Shown here: positions 33,395 to 44,119 of the stretch, one piece after another | How positions within the stretch are numbered: position 1 is the stretch's first letter | How the letters are laid out: every line of letters starts with the position of its first letter | NCBI GenBank assembly: GCA_963931805.1 | Contig: OZ007497.1 | Coordinates: 57,588,603 to 57,652,602, forward strand | Origin: Microdon myrmicae | Lineage: Eukaryota > Arthropoda > Insecta > Diptera > Syrphidae | DNA length: 64,000 nucleotides | Direction: 5' to 3' | Translations under genes and position numbers: made by a program | Notes under the pieces: model-generated | The model's database searches: none | Told to the model about the DNA's origin: nothing | The model's input: the letters and a program-made list of their open reading frames with translations, nothing else

Positions 33395-34194
33395 ATTTCA
33401 CCTAAAATCACATTATAATGGAAACAGCATAATATTGAATCGTGATTACTTCTATTTTAACGTTATAAAGCAAAAAGTGAGACGGTGGGCTGTTTCTTCT
33501 CCTACTCGGGTTGAAATGGTTTTACCAAATGGTTGGTCTCCTCAACTTTAGAGGATGACTTCGGAGATGCTACAACAATGACGTATAAGAGCGCTGCCTA
33601 AACATTCAAGTAAAAAACATTAAACTCGATAGAATCCGATATATCATGTAAGTGAAACAAATCTGAAGGAAAAGCCATTTGTAGTAGCTATGTCATAGTG
33701 TGCAAAAGCACTCTCCGCTGAGCAGATAACATTGAAGTGCTAAAATGGATGGCAGCGGCTCGACATCAAGATCATACTAGTTGTAGTGCATATCGGTAAG
33801 CAGGTCAACATGAGAAAATATTCACTCCCAAATAATTTTGAACTAAAAAAAGTGGTTGCAGACAAGAGAAACTATCACGCGATAACAACTTCGAAGAACA
33901 ACGACAGTAGGCTAAAGAAAGCCCACTACCAAGTTACCTAGTATCACTCTGCCCACAATCGAGTCTGAATGTGGGCTCCTGTTCTCTAATACTATCAAGT
34001 TATAAATCTCTCAAATCCAGTTCTACCTAATCTGTCTCGAATTCAAAATAACGAATGGTTCTTCACACACGACCGCATGCTAGCAGGCAAAAAAAAAAAC
34101 TATATATATTTTTTGTTTTTACTTCTCCCAAGAAAGGCGAACTTATAGTACCCTGAGCACTACAGCGCCCTGAGATGCTATTTTTTCCCAACCG
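33395..34194. other. No gene recognised
   Basis: Intergenic sequence downstream of gene A, without recognised coding or repeat structure. Confidence 0.4.
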
Positions 34195-34318
34195 GGTCCA
34201 TCAGGCAAGCTCCGAAAGATGGTCAATGATTTCTCCCAACCATTTCACGAAGCCTATAACTTAGTGGGGTAGTATTTCACCGGGCGGCTGGACTTTGGCA
34301 CCTTGCCTACCACTCAGT
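34195..34318. repeat. Diverged repeat shared with 38620-38745
   Basis: About three quarters of positions agree by eye over about 125 bp (CAAGCTCCGA-AGATGG, GATTTCTCCC, TAGTGGGGT/TGATGGGGT-GGTATT). The two copies bracket the LINE and element F. The identity of the repeat is unknown. Confidence 0.6.
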
Positions 34319-37300
34319 AATTGTGGCGAACTGCACAATAGGAAGAGTTGTCAGTTGAACCTAGGTTTGCGCAATCAAGCGCAAGACACAACCTCCTTAC
34401 CATCTTATTTAAATATGAGGGAAATGTTGAGATTAGGAGGAATAGCATTTTTTTTTATTAGATTTCTCGCGGGAGAGGCGAACCTAAGGCGCCGAGTGGG
34501 CGCCCCGAGATTCCACCAAATAACTGTTGCAGTTCTTTTTGAACAGTTGCAGGTTGTAAGGCTCCAGGAACACTCACGTGGGAAGGCAGTTCCACAGCTT
34601 CCCCGCTCTGTAACGGAACGAGTTCTGATGCAGGGATGCTCGCGCCGTCGGGAGTTGAACCACAAACGGGTGCGATATGTCGGATTGTCTTTTGGAGCGC
34701 ATATAAGCCGAATTGTGTGGAACAATATCATCAATCTCCGAAGAACAGTACCCGCGATAATATCTGTAAAACAGACAGAGGTCGGCTACGAGCCTTCGAT
34801 GTGATAGCGACTGTAGTCCCGACGTCAGCGCCGAGTCCAAGATCAGGCGGATCGCTCGTCTCTGTATGCTCTCCAGTAGGTCGAGGGTATGCTTAGGAGT
34901 AGAGCTCCAAACATGAGAGCAATATTCGAGCGCGGGTCTAATTTGGGATTTATAAGGGAGATGAAGTTGGGCCGGGGTAAAATATTTCTTGGCTCTCAAA
35001 AATTGGTCAGTTTTCCTGAGGTTGACCTGGCGATGCTCGACACGTGTTTATGCCATGATACATTCCCACAGATCGTGACGCCGAGCAATTTCAAACTTTC
35101 CCCCGCCTCGGGGGGCCCGGCCGTTCATCATCATCTGTGGAACCGATGATCCAGTTTTCTTTGTGAATGTTGTATACTGCGTCTTCGATGCATTGAAGTC
35201 GACAAGATTGGCCTTTCCCCACTGCAGGACTTTACCCAGATCCCGATTCAGAGAGTCAATCCGTCTACATATCAGCTCGTGTGACGTTGATGCACCAATC
35301 GGCCGATCACTCGAAAAGGAGGAAACAAGCGTACTATCATCCGCAAAACTGAACACTTTGTTATCCGTTGTCTCCAACAAATCATTTATGTGAAGCAAGA
35401 ACAAGGTTGGAGCCAAAATAAACCTTGGGGCACCCCCGAATTAACAGGATACAGATCCGAACACTCGCCGTCCACAACAACCCGGATCGATCGATTGTCA
35501 AGGAAGCTCTTCGTCCAGTCGCAAAGCTGTTGAGAGATTCCATATGAACGGAGTTTGCTAGGGAATGCCCCGTGCCAGACGCGGTCAAAAGCCTCGAAGA
35601 TATCCAATGCGACCGCCCTTGACTCACCATGCCGTTCAATCGCAGATGTCCATATATCGGTTATAAGTGTCAAAAGGTCTCCTGTGGACCGCCTGCCACG
35701 GAATCCGTATTGACGGTCATTCAGAAGTCCGTTGTACTCCAAATACTTAACTAACTCTGTATTGATGACTTTTTCCATCACCTTAGATAAAATAGACAGT
35801 AATGCTATCGGACGGTAATTTTGTGGGAGACACTTTTTCTCCGTCTTTGGGATTGGCTGAACTCGAGCGATTTTCCAGCAGTCAGGAAACGTCCTCCATG
35901 CATAAGATAAGCGGAAGAGTCTGTAGCATCTCTAACAGATACACACACAATACACAAGCAAAATAGTGAAGAACACCGAAAGAAAATCGAATAAGAAAAT
36001 ACATCAGAGCTGTATACCATAGCGATAACCTAACAATTCACATCACTGGAGTATAGTTGAGTTTAAAAATCGAAAACTAAACACGGCCAGTATCCTGATG
36101 GGTTGCGCTTTGGTTCAATTTTTGATGATTCTAGCTGTCATGGCGTCAGTTCGAATCACACGTTCTTCACTGTTATCCCAAACGCTATAAGTCTACCAAG
36201 AACCGGCGATAGTTCTGGAGCACAGTTCTTAAGGTCTATTGCTGGTATTCCGTCCGTTCCAGTTGCCTTCCTACAACCCAGTTCACGTAGAATGCGTTGA
36301 ATAGTGCGCGGAGGAAATCTCATATCCCGCATGGAAGACCGTACCGGCGCGATCACAGGTGGCTTCAAAAGACCGGGATCGAAGTTTGAATTCGCGGAGA
36401 ATAAATTCGTGAACACATTAGCTTTATCCTTTGAATTCGTGACCAACGTCCCGCTGTCCGTCGCCGACGGAGGAAAGGCGGAGGAAGCGAAGTTGCAGCT
36501 GACAGCTTTTGCCATTGACCAGAATGAGCGCGAACCACTTGGGCACCGAAAGACCTTGTTAATCACCCTGTCGTTGTGAGCTTTCTTCGCAGTATCAATC
36601 GCGTGGTTGCACGCGTTTTTGATTCTGACAAAATTCATTCTGTTAACATCGGTGGGATTGGAGCCCCATTACTTAAAAGCTCTATTTTTTGCCGCTGTAA
36701 TCTGCTCGCATTGTTTATCAAACCAAGGTTTATCAGACGAACTTCGTTTGATGGAATGTGGAATATACATCTCCATCCCCAGAAGAATAATCTCTGATAC
36801 CGACTCTGTGCAAACCCTAACATCGGAGTCTCCGAAGCACACCTCGGACCATGGAAAGGATGCGAAAAAATCTCGCAATTCGTCCCAGTTAGAAGCTCCA
36901 TACTTCCACACATGACGAAGCTGCCTAGGCCGGTTAATATCTTGATATGTAAGTGCTTGCGCGACAGATACCAAGCAGTGCTCTGAGTTTCCCAGTGGCG
37001 CAGCAACCTTCACGGTATAAGTGCTCGGTTCAGATGTCAAAAACAGATCCAGGGTGTTCGCACAATCCCCTCGAGCATCCGGCACTCGCGTCGGTTTCTC
37101 CACGAGCTAAGTCAAGTTGTGGCTTACACCAAACATCTCCGTCAGTCTCCCAGCCTCGTCGGTTCTGTTAGAATGTAACAACCAGCCGGAATTGTGCACA
37201 TTAAAATCACCAAGGACAATCATTTCAGAAGTCGGGTGGTTGATCTGTATCCAGTCGATGGTATGTGAAAGATGTTCGAAAAATGTCGCCTGTCGATCGT

Positions 37301-37600
37301 CATTCGGGGAACGGTAAAGACAACAAAGAAATTTAACGGAATTCCTCAGCACGACCCTCAACAATATGATGTCCATATTATTGGGTTCCAACGCCTCCAT
37401 CCTCTGGCAAACCAGCTTGGACCGCACTAAGACGCAGACTTCGCCCTTAAAACGGAATCTCGAATGTAAGTCGTATCCTGAGCAACGAAGATATGTCGAA
37501 TCAGTTGACGAATCGACCTGGGCCTCAGTTAGGGCAAGGATATCAGGTTTCGTTGTTTGTAAATATTAGTGGACGGCATTTACATTCGTATTATGTTACA
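34319..37600 (-). mobile_element. APE-type LINE (jockey/CR1-like), broken
   Basis: Minus-strand order: endonuclease (CCLYRSPNDDRQATFFEHL near 37310, VLGDFNVHNSGW near 37210, NTLDLFLTSEP near 37060), reverse transcriptase (YRPIALLSILSKVMEKV near 35800, QYGFRGRRSTGDLL near 35720, VALDIFEAFDRVWH near 35600, NSGVPQG near 35430, FADD near 35343) and the C-terminal region to about 34574. It is interrupted by a TAG near 37105, several frameshifts, and a solo LTR at 35922-36189. The 5' end is near 37600, next to element F, and the 3' end near 34320. ORF1 was not recognised. Confidence 0.85.
35922..36189 (+). mobile_element. Solo LTR of the TRIM family, inside the LINE
   Basis: 268 bp, TGTAGCATCTCTAAC...CGCTATA, matching both LTRs of the 8.4-9.1 kb element. 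The 4-bp duplication AGTC is exact (35918-35921 and 36190-36193), and the LINE frame is continuous across the empty site. Confidence 0.9.
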
Positions 37601-37709
37601 AAATGCCGTCACCAGTCGAGCGTGGGCAGAGCCTCGAGGGCGAGCCCGGTTATGCGATGATGAAGCTCTTAAAGTTCCGTTATCATGATATCTGCATGAT
37701 GTTCCCCCT

Positions 37710-38394
37710 GACATAGTGTCTTAAATAAACAGAAACGCTATTTCGAGGGTCATAAATCTTAGATGGCCTGCGCCTGAGAATGAAATAGGTTTTTGCTTCC
37801 GGATACACAAAAACGCTATTTCAAGGGTCACGATGAAATGCGCATCGTGTTTACTTAGGCGTTCATGCTAATGCCATTGTAGGCTATAGATTTTTTCGTG
37901 GCGATAAGCAAACCGATGGTTTGCTCGCCTATGACCTAGGCTATGGTAGCTTTTGTTTGTTTTACAGGCCGGAGCATCGTTAGCATGATTTGGGTTATGA
38001 TTGTCTAACGTCAATCATATTAGTGCCCAAATCCTATGATCGGTAGATAACCGACAAAGGAAATTGGTCGCAAGTGTTGCGAACCTTGGGACTGGGGCAA
38101 TAAATGGATATGAACCGTAGCAAGAAACCCTCGGCTTCAGCTATGTCAACAATTACGCTGGCCAGCTAGTATTTATCTATTATAATTGCTGACAAGCCAA
38201 GCCGATGGAGATATGGTACGGATCATAAACGGAAAAATTCAATGTGATGCATGCCTTAAGATTTAACTTTCAGGTGAAAGAGAATGAAGGGTAGCTTACG
38301 CTGCCCCAAAATTGCAGGTAGGTATGGTGGGTTGAAAAGTTGTTAATTTAAGAGGATGGGCGGTTCCTTGGGAATGTATTAAAGCACCGCCACA
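37710..38394 (-). mobile_element. TGTGG...CCACA element, copy F, partial
   Basis: Closely similar to element D (48233-48801 and the last bases to 50079): AAACAGAAACGCTATTTCGAG, the block around 37980-38170, a GGGTAGCTTACGCTGCCCC hairpin, CAGGTAGG, and the terminal GGGCGGTTCC...GCACCGCCACA. The far end is missing where it abuts the LINE. It serves as the empty-site reference for the mariner insertion in D. Confidence 0.8.
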
Positions 38395-38799
38395 ATCCCC
38401 CTCGAGGTCCAAATGGGATACTAATTTACCTGGGGAATTCTTTATCTCAGATGCTATCATCATAACTTATCTCCGTATAAGTCCGGGCTATCAACCATAC
38501 ATCCGAAACATTGTCGAAAATGTTTACCGAGGATATCGCGGAATGTATAGCGTGACGGGGTGGTATCTTATCTTGGGACCGACTTACCATCTAAACCAAG
38601 CTTTTATCAAATCAATCTATCAGCCAAGCTCCGAGAGATGGCCAGGGATTTCTCCCGACCATTTCAAGGAGCCTATAGTTTGATGGGGTGGTATTCCATT
38701 GGGCGACAGGGCGATCGGGCCCTACCTACCAGTCGGCCTTACGAGGGCGGCCTGAAAAGTTTTCGACCTAACAAAGACATTTTTTCTTAAAATTTATTT

Positions 38800-39930
38800 T
38801 TATTTTTCTACATAGTCTCCTTGTAACTCTACACACTTCTCCCAGAGATGCTCCCATCTCTCTAACCTGTCCAAATAGTACTCGGCATTTTTCTCTGCAA
38901 AATATCTGTTTACGAAGGTGATTGCCTCCTCATTTGACGAAAATCTCTGTCCTCCGAGCGCAATTTTTAGATTAGGCAACAAAAAGAAGTCGCTTGGGGC
39001 TAGATCCGGGGAGTAAAGCGGATGGTCAAGCAGTTCAAACCGTAATTCGGGAATTTTCGCCATGGCAACCGGTGAGGTGTGAGACAGTGCGTTGTCTTGG
39101 TGAAACAGGATTTGCTTTTTCTGCAAATGTGGCCGTTTTTCCGCACTTTCTGCCTTCAGTTGTTCAAGTAATGATGCGTATTATGGTCCTGTAATGGTTT
39201 CTCCTTTTTGAAGGTAATCGATTAAGATATCATCATCATCATCACCATCGGCACTACAACCGGGAACTGGTCTTGGCCTTATTTAGCAAGTCCTGAGGCT
39301 TGTTAAATTTTCAATAATGATTTGTTTTTTCCGGGCAAGGTCGATTAAGATAACTCCATGACTATCCCAGAAAACAGTCGCCATCACTTTCCCGGCTGAC
39401 AAAAACAGTTTTTGGTTTTTTTTTTTTGGAGCCGATTTGTCCTTTGCAGTTCACTGTTTTGACTGTATTTTTGTTTAGGGCGTATAGTGGTGTATCCAAG
39501 TTTCATCAACAGTAATTAATTGGCGCCAAAACTCGGATTTATTGCCCCTAAATTGCACCAACAGACCATTGGAAGTGTTCATTCGAACAAGTTTGTGGTG
39601 TATCGTGAGCAAACGCGGCCCCAGATTTCTCATGCCTAAATCTTGATTTAATATGTGACAAACACGTTCTTTGAACATTTTCATAGCCTCCACTTTAAGT
39701 CGGCGGTCGTTTAGCTCAATTTGGTGAACTTTAATGATGTTATCGTCAGTTGTTGCAGTTTTTGGACGTCCCGAACGGCCACGTTTAAATTCAGCTGCCC
39801 AAAATTTCACGGTGGTAAATGAGGGTGCAGAGTCCCCATACACAAAATCCAAATCAACTTTGATTTGCGCAGGCGTATTGCCTTTCAAAAACAAAAATCG
39901 AATGACAGCTCGATACTCAATGTTGTTCAT
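38800..39930 (-). pseudogene. mariner transposase, family of copy 4, broken
   Basis: ATG at 39930 (MNNIEYRAVIRF). The N-terminal part reads through the DNA-binding region (SFTTVKFWAAEFKRG) to the first catalytic motif VDETWIHHY with its Asp intact, then stops at 39475. After a broken segment and the SINE, the frame resumes at 39126 with HQDNALSHTS and SPDLAPSDFFL, so all three catalytic Asp residues survive. There are several frame breaks and it cannot make one protein. Confidence 0.85.
39229..39340 (-). mobile_element. tRNA-Asp SINE, 5'-truncated, within mariner 2
   Basis: 112 bp, lacking the tRNA head and starting at ACCTTGCCCGG. TCGATTAAGAT is duplicated exactly on both sides (39218-39228 and 39341-39351). 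Confidence 0.92.
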
Positions 39931-40110
39931 TTTCACAAAAACACACACATCGACTCACTCAAACGACTGTCAAATAAAAACTAGGCGTCTAAAATGGGTG
40001 AAATGTTAGTGAGTAACTGTCAGAAGATGCACAACTACATACATCCTCTTTTATTGACGAGTGCTGCTATCTTCACGTTGAGATCGGGAACTTTTCAGCC
40101 CACATTGGTA

Positions 40111-41234
40111 AGTCGCCTCTTACCACAAGCCGGCATAGCTGTGAGTATATTGTAACGCCCTACTCGCAAGATTTATTGTACAACGCTTGACATTTACATT
40201 TTTAATTTAATAGATTAACAACAGATGGTTCAAATAAACGGATTACACTCTTTGTGGCGCTTGCTGGTCATCGCAATCACAAAGTGAAAACAAATTAGAA
40301 TCGGTGTGAACTTTTTTTTTACTTATTAATACAAAGACAAATCACCAACAGTATACAAGGCCGAGCCGACCTATCATAAGAAGAACACAAACCAAGAAGC
40401 TGACACCACCGGGTCATCTAAACAGTTGTCTGGAACGATTTGGTTGTTGTTTTGTCTCTCAAATAAGCAAAAATATATAAAGAAAAAAGAATGGTATTCA
40501 TTTCAAAATAATTATATTTATGGTTTGGAAAGATTGTCACCTTTACAATATTGTTCATCCTTTCAATTAACTTTCACGTTTTTATAATTTTCCTAGCGTA
40601 ACAAACAGCAACTGAACTCTAAATTCAAAAACGTTAAGCAACGCATCTTCGTTGGTTTGTTTTAATTGCCATGCTACAGCCATTATTTACTGCAAAAACA
40701 AGAAAACCGTAGTGGGTCATCGTCCGGCTCCGGTACTAATCATTCCCAGAGAGCTTCATCAGCTAGTAATGTTTACAGCTGGAAGTTGGTTTGGCTCCAC
40801 TTCAGCCACCTAACTGCACACTCCAGATTTATTGGTTTTATTACAGACATGAAAGCTCAAGATTGTTGGAATTAGCTTTTCAGAGCATACCTTTTAGGCA
40901 TTGCAATCACTGAGTGTTCTTGAATCGTTAGCAAGCATTCCATTTGGGCTCATTGGTAGAAGCGATAATTTACTTCCACCAGCATCCAAAATGTCGTTGC
41001 ATATATTCGTGGTTTTGTTGCTTCTGGTTCTGCAACACTCTCTTGTACCAATTTCGGAGTTGGCTCGCTTGCTACGAAACTTCAAAAGTGGCATCGTTCA
41101 GATGGAAAATTTCAAATTTATTTCAAAATATTTACTTACTGGTCTGTAGGAATCCTCAAGACCTCACTAATTCAGCTACACCATCGTTCCCTGTCCTGTG
41201 CGTTTCACCACCTGATCCAATTTCTTCAATGTCC
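40111..41234. other. No confident gene; two unrecognised short frames
   Basis: A Ser-rich frame at 40666-40875 (+) and one at 40894-41094 (-) look less random than their surroundings but carry no domain that I know. They could be decayed exons or chance. Confidence 0.3.
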
Positions 41235-42887
41235 TGTGGTGTGGTTTTGGCTAGTGCACCTACACGGGCGCGGTTTCAGCAAAACACCCACGGATTGTTC
41301 ACAGTCAATTATCACCCGAAGAACGAGAAGGTAAAAGAAACACAGGATTCCAATGAATACTGAGCCGATGAACACTGAACTCCACACTCGGGTTCCAGGA
41401 CACTGTGCACTGCTGAGTGAATGTCAAATGAAAACACTGGTGTTGTTGTTCCGTCGAAAGTTCTTTTATTATGATAACTTTGATTCAAATGGAAATGTTT
41501 TTCTACTTAGTTTTCACTGGTGATCAATTCGTACAATCGACCGTTTTAACTATAATACTCCACCGGCTCTCTTATTATTTTTTTGAGAATGAACAAAGAA
41601 GCAAGGAAAAAAAATAGGGCACAGCTCGTAACTTAGACACCGGTCCGCACTCCACGAAATATGAAATCTGACTGGGTATTTAACGCTGCCAAAAGAAAAG
41701 GGACACCTAAAGAAAACCGTAAAAGGGGAGAAGCTGCACGATTAACTCGAGGTAGTTAATCGTGATTGGACCGGGGAATAGGCATACATCATGCATGTGT
41801 GTGTATGCCTCGCATACGATCGTCCGGTGACCGAGGATGGATGCCAGCATCGCAACTGCATCTTCCACGAATGCAAACAATGAATGACCTGCGGCTGTGT
41901 ACACAATTGATTGTGCTATACATGCCGGCAACAAGGAACGTCTGGGGTGAAAACAACACGAACCGAAGATCTGGTCATCCTATGGGAGGCCATAAATCAA
42001 CATTTAGGTTGATGGTGTGATTTTCCTTTGGTCCGCCGACGGGTGGCGGCCGTTAATAGGGAATTGTATATTCATAACACTCTGTGGTGCAAATGCGATG
42101 TTTAGATATTGCAACGAATATAGGGTGCAGCCATTGCCAGATGTTAAAAGTAAACAATTGCTGGCTGCATCCAATTCGTTGCTTGTTTGCGGTCCCTGAT
42201 CGGTGGGGACCGATAATAGGAAACCAGCTATTGCTGGTAATTAGGGAAATGTTTGGTTTGCATCAGCCGAAACCTTGTCGGCGGTGGCAAACCAATGGGA
42301 CCTAATAGCCGCATGCTAGGGGTGCCATGGGCAAACAAGACAACGAGTAATCAATGAACTCTTTGTTGATGTTGTTTCCATAGCATAAGGCTATGGAAAC
42401 GAGATGCCCTGGGTGCAATGCATGCCTGAGGATGAGATTTCAAATGCCACGGCTATGTGATAATCTTTGCCGTGGACTTAATGTTTTTCAGATATCAATG
42501 CCTGCCCGAGGATGAATTTTCGATGCCACGGCTAAGTGATAAGCTTTGCCGTGGACTTAATGTTTTCAGATAGTAATGCCTGAGGATGAAATTTTCGATG
42601 CCACGGCTAGGTGATAAGCTTTGCCGTGGACTTAATGTTTTCAGGGATGGTGATGGAGAAAAAGGGGTTGGGAAGGAAAACCCCCACAGAATAGGTAAGC
42701 TGCCTAACGGATATTCATAACAGTTATCCGATTGGGTAACTGTATTAATTCCAGCGATTTGGCTGGGGGTAAATGCCGTAGCAAGGTTACGCAACCTTGC
42801 TGAAGTTCGACTTAGAGGTGAGTCGGTTCGCCTGGAATAGTGGGGATCGAATGATGTATGGCTCTTCGGGCCCTGAAAAGCCCCACA
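41235..42887 (-). mobile_element. TGTGG...CCACA element, copy B
   Basis: 1653 bp, from TGTGGTGTGGTTTTGG to AAAAGCCCCACA, with the 4-bp duplication GTCC exact (41231-41234 and 42888-42891). It carries the hairpin GTGCACCTACACGGGCGC near the left, three CCACGGCTA/G-type hairpins (42455-42630), GTAAGCTGCC near 42700, and the terminal GGCTCTTC hairpin. It is highly similar to copy A. Confidence 0.88.
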
Positions 42888-43013
42888 GTCCCACTTTATA
42901 TTATCCTTCAATCTCCGTCGCAGCCTTCCCATCGGTCTGTTTCTCCTAAGTCCGTCGCAATAAAAAAAAAATCCTAGGTCTGTCGCAATTAAAAGAAACA
43001 AAAAATCTAACAA
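42888..43013 (-). mobile_element. Short RTE-type LINE 3' fragment
   Basis: On the minus strand LRRNRPMGRLRRRLKDN resembles the basic C-terminal GKRP-x-GRP-x-RRW segment of RTE reverse transcriptases, seen better at 57755-58000. Element B inserted at its edge. Confidence 0.4.
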
Positions 43014-43395
43014 TCAAAATGTGTGGCCTTAGATATTTACAAAGCAGAGTCTAAATAATAAATAAGTTTTAGCCTTGCGTTAGATGCAAACTGTTTTTGA
43101 AAGCCCATCAATGCAAGCCGTTGTAAACAATGTTTCAAGTGCTGTAAATGATATATTTTTGCAGTTCCTCAAGGGTTTATATTGTGAGCAACTCTATTTT
43201 GATTACTATAGTAGCATACCACAACCGTGTAACTTATCCACACATCAAATTTTACAAAGGTCTTAGTTTATTTAAAGTAATTTTTAATATGAATATAATA
43301 AATCAGTTAGGAGGCTACTGCTTGCACAGCCTTTCAGTATGATATTACTCTGCACCTATTTTTAAAAGTAACAAGTATCCGAGAATTCACGGGCT

Positions 43396-44119
43396 TTAAA
43401 ATGCCATCATTGTAAGTGGATGTGAGAAATCTGGATTATTAACTGTTTCTTCATAACGTTGTCGATCTGTCGCATCCGCAGGGTACCAGTCCACTGGTTT
43501 GGTGCATCGTTTAAATCGGTACTTCAAAGAACCACCTGCTTCAGCTAGTTTATATATACAAAACGCTGGTAATGATATCCATGGAAGTATTGTTAAACCA
43601 ATAGCTAAGAATGCCAAATAAGGCAGAGATCTCCGGCCAAAGATTGCTATAGCACAGCCCACCAACTGCAACACACAAATTGTACAACAAAGTACATAAA
43701 TTGGAAATAAATAGAATACGAAACTTACTAAAATGATAATCATAAATAAGGGTGTTACGAATCGCATTGTAAACACCTTCCATGTGGCCAAAGCAGAATT
43801 CGTCATAAACTTAACATCACGTTGGAAGCGCTCTCTCCCATAGATCCACAACACCATAATTAACAACCCCAGATTCATTATTCCCTGAATCAAAATACTC
43901 TGATCCGCCATTATCTCAACGAACATCAAACCATCCTAAACATTTAAATAAAACGTGAATACTCTTTCAATATTGTTTTAAAAATAATACCTCCGTACAA
44001 AACAGCAAGGAAACAATGGCCAAGACGCCAGCCATTCCAAAAGTAATCTCCTTGCGATATTCCTTCAAGTCCGTAAACTCATCAAACAATGCCGTCAGAA
44101 CGGAGAACATTTGTGCAAG
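43396..44119 (-). CDS. Gene B last three exons (TM8 to C terminus)
   Basis: 43991-44119 (129 nt), 43729-43935 (207 nt) and 43396-43665 (270 nt). The first two have exactly the lengths of gene A exons 7 and 8. The intron 43666-43728 happens to have no stop codon, so the last two exons look like one frame. Upstream, 44120-44400 contains no TM5-7 exon. Confidence 0.88.

Larger units (their letters stand above)
38742..40108 (-). mobile_element. mariner transposon 2, with SINE insertion
   Basis: Left end CGAGGGCGGCCTGAAAAGTT, right end reading in CCAATGTGGGCTGAAAAGTT, TA on both sides (38740-38741 and 40109-40110). It contains a SINE fragment at 39229-39340. Same family as mariner 4 at 53029-54246. 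Confidence 0.85.

Noticed and set aside
43550..43783. Separate SLC6 pseudogene at 43.4-44.1 kb
   Set aside because: Exons join in phase with those at 56-57.3 kb, so a split gene explains both better.
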